A DNA stretch of 64,000 nt from Streptomyces sp. NBC_00433 (GTDB lineage: Bacteria; Actinomycetota; Actinomycetes; Streptomycetales; Streptomycetaceae): the NCBI GenBank assembly GCA_036015235.1, contig CP107926.1, positions 5,041,501-5,105,500 on the forward strand. The letters are read 5' to 3'. Both the position numbers and the translations under genes were made by a program. A model generated the notes under the pieces. It had not been told where the DNA came from. It did no database searches and worked only from the letters and a program-made list of their open reading frames with translations. Positions 43,152 through 52,188 of the stretch are shown piece by piece. How positions within the stretch are numbered: the stretch's first letter is position 1; each line of letters starts with the position of its first letter.

Positions 43152-45374
43152 ATGACAGCTGCGAGGACCACCTCAGAGGGCAGCTCCGGTCCGCTGGCTG
43201 CGGCGGACCCGGGGGCGTTGTCGGCTGCCCGGCCCGCCTCCCCGGAGGGAGTGCCGCCGGACAGCACCCTGGCCTCGGTATTCGGCCTGGCCCTTCGACA
43301 GGCGAAGGTGTGCCTGGGCGGCCTGGTAGCCCTGGCCCACTGGCGTGAGCCCGCAGACGGGCGGTTGCGGATGGTGGCCTCCTACGGGTCCGCCCCGGCC
43401 GACGCCGAGGGGTGGGCCCAGCTGCGTGCAGACCAGGACGCGGCGCCCGCACGCGCCGCCCGGCGCGGCGGCTACGTGTGGGTGGAAGGGGACGCCCTGG
43501 GGATCGGGGCATCCGGCACCGCCGCGGTGCCGTTCCTCGGCGCCGAAGGACCCATAGGGGCGTTGTCCGTGCTCACGGACGGGGCAGGCGAGCCGGACGA
43601 GATGCAGTGGTCCTTCCTGCGCGCGGTAGCGGCATGGACCGCGGCGCACGTGCAGGGTGTGCCACAGCCGTCGGCGCCTGGTTCGGGGTCGGTGGTCGCG
43701 CGTTCCGCCCTCATGGGTGAGCTGACGGCCGCGCTCGGCCAGGCCGTGACTGCCCAGGACGTTGCTCAGGCAGTCGCGGACCACGTGATGCCCCCGTTCG
43801 GTGCCGACGGGCTCCTGGTCCAGGTGCTCAACGAGGACGACCGGCTGTACGCCGTCGGCTCTGCCGGTTACCCGCAGGAGTTCACCAGGCTGATGGACGG
43901 GTTCCCGCTGTCCGACTACGCCACGGTGCACGACGTGGTACGGAGCCGTACCCCCCGGTTCATCGAGTCGAAAGCCGAGTACGACCGGCTCTACCCCTCG
44001 ATGAGCCGGGTGAGCGTGAAGTCGCCGAAGGAGGCGTGGGCGTTCCTGCCCATGATCGCCTCCGGCCGGACCATCGGCCTGTGCACGGTGTCCTTCAGCG
44101 AGCCGCGCCCCTTCAGCGAGGAGGAGCGCACCCTCCTGACGGCCCTGAGCGGCCTGGTCGGACAGGCCCTGGAGCGGGCCCGCCTGTACGACATGGAGCA
44201 CGCCCGCGCGCGGGAACTGCAGCGCGGTCTCCTGCCCCGTGCACTGCCCCGGCTGCCCGCGGCCTGCGCCGCTGCCCGCTACCTGCCCGCAGCCCAGGGC
44301 GAGGGAGTGGGCGGCGACTGGTACGACGTGATCCCGCTGTCCGCAGACCGGGTCGCGATCGTGATCGGCGACGTGATGGGACACGGCATCGCGGAGGCGG
44401 CCACCATGGGACGGCTGCGCACCGCCGTGAGCACCCTCGCCGACCTGGACATGCCTCCCGACGAGTTGTTCGAACGGCTCAACGACCTGGTATCCGAGCT
44501 GGGCGACGACTCCTACGCCACCTGTCTGTACGCCGTCTTCGACCCGGTCGCCCGGACCTGCTCGTACGCCGTGGCGGGGCACCCCCAACCGGTCGTCGTC
44601 CATGGCGACGGCACCGTCGACAGCCCTGTCGTTGCCGCCGACCCGCCACTGGGCGCCGCACAGCCGCCCTTCGAGACACACCAGCTTCAGTTGCCCGACG
44701 AGAGCCTGCTCGTCCTGTGCACGGACGGGCTCATCGAGTCGGCCACCCAGGACGTGGAGGAGGGCCGGGCACGCCTCCAGCAGGTCCTCACCCAGGTCGC
44801 GTCCTCCACCTCGTACTTCCGGGTCGCGGACGAGGACGACGATGTCCGGCACCTCGAGGGGCTCTGCGACACGGTCGTCTCGGCCCTGCTGCCCGATGCC
44901 AGGGCGACCAGCGACGACGCCGGCCTGCTCATCGTCCACACCCGGTGCACCGACCCGTGCGACGTCGTCGGATGCGACCTCGCCGACGATCCCCGGGCGG
45001 CCGGTCAGGCCCGCCAGTACGTGCGCGCACGGCTCGCCACGTGGGGGCTGGCCGACCTCGTGCTCACCACGGAACTGCTGGTGAGCGAGCTGGTCGGCAA
45101 CGCCGTCCGGCATGCCAGCGGCCCGGTCCGGTTGCGTCTCCTGCGTAGCCGGACCCTGATCTGCGAGGTCTACGACGGGAGCCTCAACACTCCCCGCATC
45201 CGCCGTGCCGACTCCACCGACGAAGGCGGACGCGGCCTGCAACTCGTCGCAGCCCTCTCCCGGCGTTGGGGTGCCCGGTATCTTCAGGACGGCAAATGCA
45301 TCTGGGCCGAGCAGCAGCTGCCGACCGGTGAGCCGCCTGGTGCGGTCTCCGACACCGCGCCGCGTGCCGCCTGA
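43152..45374 (+). CDS. GAF-GAF-PP2C(SpoIIE)-HATPase signalling protein
   Basis: 740 residues: two GAF-like sensor domains (about 40-170 and 180-345), a SpoIIE-type PP2C phosphatase (about 370-590; GVGGDWYDVIPLSADRVAIV, IGDVMGHGIAEAATMGRLR, VLCTDGLIES) and a C-terminal anti-sigma-type HATPase (ELLVSELVGNAVRHASGPVR, DEGGRGLQLVAALSRRWGAR). The phosphatase and kinase-like domains suggest partner switching with STAS anti-anti-sigma proteins. No STAS gene is nearby, so its partner is elsewhere. Cytoplasmic; no membrane segments. Confidence 0.93.
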   Translation: MTAARTTSEGSSGPLAAADPGALSAARPASPEGVPPDSTLASVFGLALRQAKVCLGGLVALAHWREPADGRLRMVASYGSAPADAEGWAQLRADQDAAPARAARRGGYVWVEGDALGIGASGTAAVPFLGAEGPIGALSVLTDGAGEPDEMQWSFLRAVAAWTAAHVQGVPQPSAPGSGSVVARSALMGELTAALGQAVTAQDVAQAVADHVMPPFGADGLLVQVLNEDDRLYAVGSAGYPQEFTRLMDGFPLSDYATVHDVVRSRTPRFIESKAEYDRLYPSMSRVSVKSPKEAWAFLPMIASGRTIGLCTVSFSEPRPFSEEERTLLTALSGLVGQALERARLYDMEHARARELQRGLLPRALPRLPAACAAARYLPAAQGEGVGGDWYDVIPLSADRVAIVIGDVMGHGIAEAATMGRLRTAVSTLADLDMPPDELFERLNDLVSELGDDSYATCLYAVFDPVARTCSYAVAGHPQPVVVHGDGTVDSPVVAADPPLGAAQPPFETHQLQLPDESLLVLCTDGLIESATQDVEEGRARLQQVLTQVASSTSYFRVADEDDDVRHLEGLCDTVVSALLPDARATSDDAGLLIVHTRCTDPCDVVGCDLADDPRAAGQARQYVRARLATWGLADLVLTTELLVSELVGNAVRHASGPVRLRLLRSRTLICEVYDGSLNTPRIRRADSTDEGGRGLQLVAALSRRWGARYLQDGKCIWAEQQLPTGEPPGAVSDTAPRAA

Positions 45375-45433
45375 GCGCCTAGGTTGCGTGTCAGAGCCGA
45401 TCCGCAAGTTGGAGCGTCGACCGGTCCGAGGGA

Positions 45434-45853
45434 TTGGAGCAGGTCTGCCGCGACTGGGCGCTGCCTCACGCCGACCCCGACTGGGCGCTCCATCACGCCG
45501 ACCCCGAACTTCTGCGCGGCCTGCCCGCCCGCGTCGGACAAGGTGTCGTCCACGACCCCAAAGCCCGAACCGGTCATGAGGTCGACGTGGCGGTGATCGG
45601 CATCGCGGAAGGCACCAAGCCGCCGTTCCTCGCCCTGGGAGAGGCCAAGTGGAACGACGTCATGGGCGCTGCCCACATCGACCGCCTCCGCCACATCCGC
45701 GACCTCGTCACCCTGGCAGGTCGCTACGACACCGCCGGTACGAAGCTCATCTGCTTCAGCGGAGCCGGCTTCAACGACAAGGCACACGCCACAGCAGCAG
45801 CCGACCCCGACATTCGACTGATTGACTTGGCGACCCTCTACGGCCAGGTCTGA
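45434..45853 (+). pseudogene. C-terminal fragment of an AAA ATPase (DUF234 type)
   Basis: KPPFLALGEAKWNDVMGAAH then IDRLRHIRDLVTLAGRYDTA is the nuclease-like C-terminal domain of DUF234 ATPases. The Walker A and B parts are missing. A relative with all domains lies at 55948-57369 in another cassette. The short upstream stretch (ALPHADPDWALHHADPELLR) is repetitive and not homologous. It is probably non-functional. Confidence 0.7.
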
Positions 45854-45958
45854 CGTATGCCCACGCATCCGTGACCGGCAGGGCCACAATGGGTGAGCGC
45901 CACCCTCGTCAGCGCTGTGGCAGAACATGTGCAGCCCCTCGGAGAGGGAGGTGAAGCG

Positions 45959-46171
45959 TTGTCGGTTGCTAGGGTGGATACCACTCTGCTCCACCGTGCC
46001 GCCCAAGTACTGGGCACCACCGAACACCAAGAAACTGCCGTCGCGGCCCTGTCCGCGGTTACGGCAGGCCGAGGGCAGACCACAGAGCTTGCCCGGCTGC
46101 GCGATCACGTGGAGCGCATCGCCGCCATCGCGGAGCAAGCGCTCCACGGAGGGGATTCCTCGCGTACGTGA
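45959..46171 (+). CDS. VapB-like antitoxin, orphan
   Basis: TTG 45959 sits 6 bp after GGGAGGTGA, a better start than the GTG at 45893. SVARVDTTLLHRAAQVLGTT then EHQETAVAALSAVTAGRGQT is the ribbon-helix-helix pattern of VapB-type antitoxins that bind PIN-domain toxins. No vapC follows; att site 4 begins 48 bp later. The toxin was probably lost at the recombination border. Confidence 0.65.
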   Translation: MSVARVDTTLLHRAAQVLGTTEHQETAVAALSAVTAGRGQTTELARLRDHVERIAAIAEQALHGGDSSRT

Positions 46172-46218
46172 CCGGTTCCTACCGCCTCGCGGTGATCGCC
46201 GGCAGCGAGCGCAGGCCG

Positions 46219-46446
46219 GTCTCATTTCCGGTCTCATTCGCGCCCGTCCAAGATTGTTCGGAGGGCGCTGGCCCAACCACTCCGCCGCAGGTCAGAATCG
46301 TTACGACCCCACCCGGACAGTCATGTGACCCATTGGAAAGCGTGTTGAGGGCAACCCCTCACGAGTTCGAATCTCGTATCCTCCGCCAGTGCCTCACCGG
46401 GCACGACGTCGTTGGCCCCCACCTCTCGCGGTGGGGGCCATCGACG
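46219..46446 (+). repeat. att site 4, class B arms + tRNA-Ser 3' half + hairpin
   Basis: Class B arms GTCTCATT at 46219 and 46231, 116 bp before the core (46335-46388). The core has one change (GTTGAGGGC for GTTGGGGGC). The hairpin (46407-46446) is of the GGCCCCCACC/GGTGGGGGCC type with one mismatch at the base. CGTGACC is replaced by TGTGACC next to the core. Confidence 0.88.
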
Positions 46447-47139
46447 TGGGTGGTCTCAGTTGGCGCTTCTCCGCAGGCCGACCTGCGTGGCCGGTGCGGA
46501 GCAGCCGCAGCACTGCCGTCCACCTTCGTGCTCCCATGCGTCGTTCTGGCCTGCTCGCACGAGACCCGAGGTCTCCGGCATCCGAGCCGACGCAGCCCAC
46601 CGAGCACCACACCACCCGTGCCCGAGCCGCCACGCCCGCCCCCACCACAACGCACCGCAGACACGACACCGCCTCATGCGCGGGAATACGTCACCCCCTG
46701 CATGGGAGAATCGAAGCCTCGCCCAAGGACCTGCCCCTGACCGCATCACCCGCCGCTTCGGGACCGGCCAACGGTCCGGCAGTACGAGGAGAAATCGCCG
46801 GAACCCCCGCGCCGACCGCTCGCGGAGACCCTGCTCGACGAGTGCCACATGCGGTGAACCGGGACATTCGTCATCCTTCACACCGAGGACCAGCAGACTC
46901 ACGCCGGCATTTTCGGCTACTCGGCGGCTCCCCCTCCACGCGATCGCGGGCGACCCCAGCGGAGAGCCGGCCACGATGCGTTGCCGCCCGGTCGGAAGTG
47001 GGACTGTTGTGGTCCGGCATCGGCCGATGCTGTGGTATCGCTTTCGAGCTGGACTTGTTGCGGTTGGTGCTGCGTTGGGGCCGGGCCCAGGGGGCCGGTG
47101 GGCCCGAGCGTGCCTGGCGGCGGAAACACGGAGGCTGTG
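46447..47139. other. Long intergenic region in cassette 4
   Basis: No gene is recognised in 693 bases. Reverse frames here give arginine/proline-rich translations without a start or family. It may hold remnants of the DNA that once followed the orphan antitoxin. The RBS of the next gene (ACGGAGGC, 47128-47135) is the only clear signal. Confidence 0.4.
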
Positions 47140-47517
47140 ATGTCGGAATCTGACGGCGCGGGCCACGTCCCGCGGAGCACATTCATGTTGGTCTTTCGTG
47201 GAGGTGCTGTCTCCCGGTCCGACCTGTCGCCATCCGAGCTTCAGGCCCATCTCGAGAAGTGGTATCGCTGGTCGGAGGAGTTGGCCGGACAGGACAGGCG
47301 TAACGTCGGGACCGCACTCGATGGACCGGGGGCTACTGTTCGTAGCCGCGAACTGGTCACCGACGGACCGTATGCCGAGTCGAAGGATCTGGTGACCGGC
47401 AGCATGATCTTCGAGGCAGCGTCCCTGGAAGACGCCGTCGAGGTCGCGCGCGGGTGCCCGACGTACGAGTTCGGCGGGTCCGTCGAGGTGCGGCCGGTCC
47501 AGGACTACCGGATCTGA
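47140..47517 (+). CDS. YCII/DGPF-domain protein
   Basis: FMLVFRGGAVSRSDLSPSEL, then VTDGPYAESKDLVTGSMIFE (DGPY, the signature of the DGPF/PhnB-like family) and AASLEDAVEVARGCPTYEFG. Such proteins are small and often encoded directly before ECF sigma factors with a DUF6596 domain, exactly as here (5 bp gap). They are thought to sense or bind a ligand. ATG 47140 has GGAG 6 bp upstream. Confidence 0.88.
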   Translation: MSESDGAGHVPRSTFMLVFRGGAVSRSDLSPSELQAHLEKWYRWSEELAGQDRRNVGTALDGPGATVRSRELVTDGPYAESKDLVTGSMIFEAASLEDAVEVARGCPTYEFGGSVEVRPVQDYRI

Positions 47518-47522
47518 TACCC

Positions 47523-48791
47523 GTGAACGAAGGGCCCGAGGCGCACGCTTCTGCACAACTGGTGGAGGACCTGTTCCGCAGGGAGTACGTGCACCTGGTC
47601 AGCGCGTTGATCCGGGTCCTGGGCCCGACGAACATCCCGCTCGCCGAGGACGTCGTCCATGACGCGCTGGTGAGCGCCATGCAGGCGTGGCGCTTCGGTC
47701 TGCCGCGGGACCCGAAGGCATGGATCATCCGGGCAGCTCACAACCGGGCGATCGACATGATCCGCCGGGAACAGCGGCACCGCTCTTTCCTGCCCGAACT
47801 GGCAACGACCACCAAGCTGACCGACACCATCGAGGCGGCCCTGGCTCCGGAAGCCGAGGGGACCAGCCAGCTGGCCATGATGTTCGCTGTGTGTGACCCC
47901 GGCCTGAGCCGCGAGACGCACGTCACCCTGATCCTTCGGTGGCTGTGCGGCCTGTCACCCAAGGAGATCGGTCAAGCGTTCCTCGTGGACACCCAGACCA
48001 TCGATCGACGCCTGCACCGCGGTCGCGGACGCCTGCGTGAGCTGGGGCGGTTGCCCGACGTGGACGACCTGCCTGACCTCGACACCCGGCGTGGCTCGGT
48101 CCTGCGATCGCTCTATCTGCTGTTCAATGAGGGTTATCACGGCAGCAACCCCCAGACCCCGGTACGTCCGTTTCTGTGCGACGACGCTCTGCATCTCACT
48201 GAGTTGCTGCTACAGGCCGAGGCAACCGCGCATCCCGACGTGCACGCTCTGGCCGCCCTGTTCTGCTTCGGCGCTGCCCGCCTGTCCACACGTCTTGACG
48301 AGCGAGGCGTCTTCGTCCCCCTGGAGGACCAGGACCGGAGCCGCTGGGATCGGGCGCGTATCGAGCAGGGTCTGGTGCACCTCGGTCACGCGGCCAGCGG
48401 GGATCACTTGTCCCGATGGCATCTGGAAGCCGGCATCGCCTGCGAGCACGCGATCGCACCTTCGGTTCAGGAGACTGACTGGGACAGGATCGTCGGCTTC
48501 TACCAGTTCCTCGCCGAACAGTCCTGGAGCCCTGTCGTGGCGCTCAACCGTGCGCTGGCGGTGGCCGAACGGGACGGCGTCGACAACGGCCGCCGCGAGC
48601 TGATCGCCCTCGCGGAAGAGCCCAAGCTGACGCGATATCCCTTCTACTGGGCGGCCCGTGCCGACCTGGAACGGCGGGCCGACCGACACGCCGCGGCCCG
48701 GGAGTACTACGAGCGCGCGATCGCGCTGGCCCGCAGCACCGCCGAGCGTGCCGCCTTCGAGCGGCGGATCGAGAGCCTGGAAACCTCCTGA
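47523..48791 (+). CDS. ECF sigma factor with DUF6596/TPR tail
   Basis: VEDLFRREYVHLVSALIRVL then LAEDVVHDALVSAMQAWRFG form sigma region 2. The region-4 helix-turn-helix is LRWLCGLSPKEIGQAFLVDT with QTIDRRLHRGRGRLRELGRL. Residues about 195 onward (SVLRSLYLLFNEGYHGSNPQ) are DUF6596 and TPR-like repeats, as in ECF42. GTG 47523 is 5 bp after the YCII gene. Its likely targets are the MFS and reductase genes downstream. Confidence 0.93.
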   Translation: MNEGPEAHASAQLVEDLFRREYVHLVSALIRVLGPTNIPLAEDVVHDALVSAMQAWRFGLPRDPKAWIIRAAHNRAIDMIRREQRHRSFLPELATTTKLTDTIEAALAPEAEGTSQLAMMFAVCDPGLSRETHVTLILRWLCGLSPKEIGQAFLVDTQTIDRRLHRGRGRLRELGRLPDVDDLPDLDTRRGSVLRSLYLLFNEGYHGSNPQTPVRPFLCDDALHLTELLLQAEATAHPDVHALAALFCFGAARLSTRLDERGVFVPLEDQDRSRWDRARIEQGLVHLGHAASGDHLSRWHLEAGIACEHAIAPSVQETDWDRIVGFYQFLAEQSWSPVVALNRALAVAERDGVDNGRRELIALAEEPKLTRYPFYWAARADLERRADRHAAAREYYERAIALARSTAERAAFERRIESLETS

Positions 48792-48873
48792 AAGATTCTT
48801 GGAGGCGTGTCCGGTTCTGGCGCGCGCCGTTCGTCTCCCTCCTGAGATCACCCGATGAGACCAGGAGAGACCG

Positions 48874-50388
48874 ATGCCGGAGTCCGTGAACGCGGTAGGT
48901 CCGAGCGACGATATCGGCGGCGGCCAGGCCGCGGCGGCCGCATCCGGACAGGTACACAGGTGGCGGGCGTTCTCGCTGCTGGCCGTGGCGTACTTCATCA
49001 CGGCGGTCGACATGCTGATCGTCAACGTCGCGCTGCCGACGATCGGCAGTGAGCTGCACTTCGCACCGGCGGACCTGCAGTGGGTGGTGACCGCGTACGC
49101 GCTCACCTTCGGCGGGTTCCTGCTGCTCGGCGGCCGTGCCGCCGACCTGCTCGGGCGCAGGCGCGTGTTCATGGCCGGACTGGCGTTGTTCACCGCGGCT
49201 TCGCTGGCCTGCGCGCTGGCCACCAGTGGCATCTTCCTGATCATCATGCGGAGCCTCCAAGGCCTGGGCGCTGCCATGGTGCTGCCCGCCGCGCTGTCGA
49301 TCGTGATGAACATGTTCACCGAGGGCGCCGAGCGCAACAAGGCACTCGGCCTGTGGGGCGCGATTGGGGCCAGCGGCGCGACCGTCGGCGTGCTGGCCGG
49401 CGGCGCCCTCACCCGATACGCCGGTTGGCCGTACATCTTCTACCTGAACGTGATCATCGGCGGCGCCACGCTGCTGCTGACCCGACGTGTCGTGCCCGAA
49501 AGCAGGCTGGCCGCCGCCCGCCGCCGCTACGACCCGCTGGGCGCCATCACGGTGACCGCCGCTCTGGTGCTCATGGCGTACGCCATCTCGCAGGCGCCGA
49601 CCGCCGGATGGGCCGCCACCCGGACTCTGGCCCTGCTCGCGACGTCGGCGGCCCTGCTGGCGGCGTTCGTGGCCATCGAGGCCAGGGCACAAGCGCCGCT
49701 GCTCCCGCTACGGCTTTTCCGGCTGAGCACTCTCGCCGGGTCCAACGCCGTCGGGTTCCTGCTCGGGGCCAGCTTCTACGGCTACATCTTCATCGGCACC
49801 CTGTACATGCAGCAGGTACTCGGATACTCCGCAATGAACACCGGCCTGGCCTGGCTGACCGTCGGCCTGACCGGGGTGGTGCTCGCTGGTCCGGCGCAGG
49901 TGCTCGTCACCCGCGCGTCGGCCAAGCTGGTGATGGCGGCCGGACTCAGCCTGACCGGTGCCGGGATCCTGTGGGCGACCCGGGCGCCCGTCCACGGCAG
50001 CTTCTGGGCGGATCTGGCCGGACCCTTCCTTCTCACCGGCACTGTCACCTGGATCTTCATCCCGGTATCGATCGGGGCCCTGGCCGGCGTCACCGAACGG
50101 GACGCGGGAGTCGCCTCCGGACTCATCGACTCATCTCAGCAACTCGGCGGCGCGATCGGGATCGCCATCGCCTCCTCCGTGGCGGCCACACGCACCCGCC
50201 ACCTCCGCACGCAGGGGCACAACCTCGCAGACGCGCTCACCGGCGGCTTTCACACCGCGTTGTGGGTCTGCGGACTCATCGCCCTGTCCGCCATCCTCAT
50301 CACCTTCCTCCTCATCAGGCGCACCGACCTCACCCAGGGCACAACCGCCCAGCAACGCCAAGTCCCACAGCCCGCCCCCGTCGACTGA
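48874..50388 (+). CDS. MFS drug exporter, DHA2 (EmrB/QacA) type
   Basis: 504 residues with about 14 transmembrane helices: FSLLAVAYFITAVDMLIVNV, LQWVVTAYALTFGGFLLLGG, RAADLLGRRRVF (motif A). The conserved GxxxGP-like motif C appears as GASGATVGVLAGGALTRYAG. It exports lipophilic toxic compounds using the proton gradient. It follows the sigma factor by 82 bp and has an AGGAGAG RBS, so it probably belongs to that sigma's regulon. Confidence 0.92.
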   Translation: MPESVNAVGPSDDIGGGQAAAAASGQVHRWRAFSLLAVAYFITAVDMLIVNVALPTIGSELHFAPADLQWVVTAYALTFGGFLLLGGRAADLLGRRRVFMAGLALFTAASLACALATSGIFLIIMRSLQGLGAAMVLPAALSIVMNMFTEGAERNKALGLWGAIGASGATVGVLAGGALTRYAGWPYIFYLNVIIGGATLLLTRRVVPESRLAAARRRYDPLGAITVTAALVLMAYAISQAPTAGWAATRTLALLATSAALLAAFVAIEARAQAPLLPLRLFRLSTLAGSNAVGFLLGASFYGYIFIGTLYMQQVLGYSAMNTGLAWLTVGLTGVVLAGPAQVLVTRASAKLVMAAGLSLTGAGILWATRAPVHGSFWADLAGPFLLTGTVTWIFIPVSIGALAGVTERDAGVASGLIDSSQQLGGAIGIAIASSVAATRTRHLRTQGHNLADALTGGFHTALWVCGLIALSAILITFLLIRRTDLTQGTTAQQRQVPQPAPVD

Positions 50389-50449
50389 CCATTGCGGCCA
50401 TTGCCGAGGCGGCTGCACGCCTCATCCACTCAGAGCCAGGAGAGCCACT

Positions 50450-50983
50450 GTGCGCAAACTCATCGAGTCGACGCTCGTCACGCTGGACGGAGTCATCGAA
50501 GCCCCTGAGCGCTGGGCGCTCTTCGATGCCGAGTCCTCGGCGTTGTCGCTTGAGCAGCTCGACAACTACGAGGCATTCGTCATGGGCCGGACGACGTACG
50601 AGACCTTCTACGCGAACTGGGGCCAGGCCACCGGCAACCCTTACACCGACCGCATCAACGCCATGCCCAAGTACGTCGCGTCCCGATCGCTGGCCGAGAC
50701 GACATGGAACGCCACCCTGCTGGGTCCCGATCCGTCCAGCGCGATCGCGAGCCTGAAGAGGCAGCCGGGCAAGGACCTCATCAAATACGGCACCACCCGT
50801 TTCGACGACACACTCGTTCAAGACCACCTGATCGACGAGTTCCGCTTCTGGTACATGCCCGTCGTGGCCGGCTCAGGGCAACGGCTCTTCGAACACGTGG
50901 ACACCACAGGACTGGACCTCAGGCTCACCGACGAGAAACGGCTGCAGAACGGGTCGATCATCCTCACCTACGTGCCACGCTGA
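50450..50983 (+). CDS. DHFR/RibD-C-family reductase
   Basis: 177 residues starting at GTG 50450: KLIESTLVTLDGVIEAPERW is the first strand and helix of the RibD C-terminal (DHFR-like) fold; AFVMGRTTYETFY and DLIKYGTTRFDDTLVQDHLI follow. Members bind NADPH and reduce small heterocycles or confer resistance, but substrates are rarely known. It lies 61 bp after the MFS gene and fits a sensing-export-detoxification unit. Confidence 0.88.
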   Translation: MRKLIESTLVTLDGVIEAPERWALFDAESSALSLEQLDNYEAFVMGRTTYETFYANWGQATGNPYTDRINAMPKYVASRSLAETTWNATLLGPDPSSAIASLKRQPGKDLIKYGTTRFDDTLVQDHLIDEFRFWYMPVVAGSGQRLFEHVDTTGLDLRLTDEKRLQNGSIILTYVPR

Positions 50984-51014
50984 CCCCGTACAACAGCCGG
51001 AACCAGCGTGGGTT

Positions 51015-51300
51015 GGTGGTGCGGCGGCGCGTTCGCCACGCGTGTCGGAGGCGCGTAGCGCGATGGCTCCGGCTGCCAGCGGGTGGCTGGTGCGGCTGGT
51101 CGCGACTCCGGTGAACACCTCCAGGCCAAGCGCCGACCCGAGCTGGAAGGAGACGGTGATCAAAGCCGAGGCCACTCCGGCTTGATCCTCCGGTACGCCC
51201 GCGTTCGCGGCCGTTTGCACACCGGCGTACATCAGCCCCAGCCCGAGTCTCATGACCACCAGCGGGGCGAGCAGATTGCCGAGACAGGTGCCCGTCCACC
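51015..51300 (-). pseudogene. C-terminal remnant of an MFS transporter
   Basis: The reverse frame reads MRLGLGLMYAGVQTAANAGV, then ASALITVSFQLGSALGLEVF and TGVATSRTSHPLAAG, the penultimate helices of a DHA2-type MFS protein. The 5' part is lost. It lies between the reductase gene and att site 5, at a cassette edge where several other fragments in this array also lie. Confidence 0.75.
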
Positions 51301-51385
51301 GGGATACGGGACAGCCACCAGATGCCACCGGCGGCGAGCAGCGCGACGGCCGCCCGACGCGGGCGGCAGATGACCGTCTCGAAGG

Positions 51386-51570
51386 GTTGCAGTTCGGGTT
51401 GCATTCGCCCCCGTTCACGGACGTCCGAAGAGTACACCGGCCACTGCTGCACCCCAGCTCAGAACGGTGACGAACCCCGGCGTACGGCCGGACGAACAGG
51501 TGGAAAGCGTGTTGGGGGCAACCCCTCACGAGTTCGAATCTCGTATCCTCCGCCAGTGCCTCACCGGGCC
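51386..51570 (+). repeat. att site 5, class A arms + tRNA-Ser 3' half, no hairpin
   Basis: Class A arms GTTGCAGT (51386) and GTTGCATT (51398), 116 bp before the core (51502-51555), which is identical to site 1. Downstream identity ends after GTGCCTCACCGGGC at about 51569; the hairpin seen at sites 1-4 is absent. The HAD gene promoter follows directly. Confidence 0.88.
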
Positions 51571-51668
51571 CTTCGACGCGTGTGGTTGCGCCAGCGGCGT
51601 GGCCATGTCCGGGGAGGTGGCCGTCGGCCCGCTCTCGGGTCGGCCTGTGCCGCTCGTACGGTGCAGAG

Positions 51669-52178
51669 GTGATCGTTTCTCCGCCGCGGCCCGTCCTCTT
51701 CCTTGACGTCGATGGACCGCTGATCCCCTTCGGCGGCACGCGGGAGCAGTACCCGGACGGTTATCCGACGTACGTACCGCAGGAAGCCGGCGCGAATCCG
51801 CTGCTGGCCAGGGTCGATCCCACGCTCGGGCCACGGCTGTTGGCGTTGCGCTGCGACTTGGTGTGGGCCACCACATGGGAGTCCGAGGCCAACGAGTGCC
51901 TCGCGCCGCTCCTGGGTCTGCCGCAGCTCCCTGTGGTGACCTGGCCGGAGACCTCCGGGGAGCCCGAGCCGTCCGGCCTGCACTGGAAGACCCGTACTCT
52001 TCTCGGCTGGGCTGCCGACCGCCCCTTCGCCTGGCTCGACGACGAGATCACCGACGCCGACCGCACCTGGGCCAACGCTCACCACCCCGCCCGAACCCTC
52101 CTGCACCGGGTCGACCACCGCCACGGCCTCACCGCTGTGGACTTCGCCGTCCTCGACGCGTGGCTACAAGCGGAGTAG
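51669..52178 (+). CDS. HAD-domain protein, intact twin of the copy at 33563
   Basis: MIVSPPRPVLFLDVDGPLIP opens a 169-residue protein with the HAD nucleophile (DVDG) and FAWLDDEITDADRTWANAHH near the C-terminus (motif IV-like DDE..D). It resembles the HAD domain associated with RNA-repair multi-domain proteins. The upstream 80 bp match those of the copy at 33563, including CGTACGGTGCAG before the start, so promoter and gene were duplicated together. TGG at the position mutated in the twin is intact. Confidence 0.85.
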   Translation: MIVSPPRPVLFLDVDGPLIPFGGTREQYPDGYPTYVPQEAGANPLLARVDPTLGPRLLALRCDLVWATTWESEANECLAPLLGLPQLPVVTWPETSGEPEPSGLHWKTRTLLGWAADRPFAWLDDEITDADRTWANAHHPARTLLHRVDHRHGLTAVDFAVLDAWLQAE

Positions 52179-52188
52179 TCGTCCTCGG

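Noticed and set aside
43173..45407. 744-codon reverse frame over the SpoIIE-type gene
   Set aside because: Antisense shadow; the forward frame has two GAF-like domains, PP2C and HATPase motifs.
46168..46328. VapC toxin after the VapB-like antitoxin
   Set aside because: The frame after the antitoxin (VTGSYRLAVIAGSERR) has no PIN-domain aspartates and runs into the class B arms.
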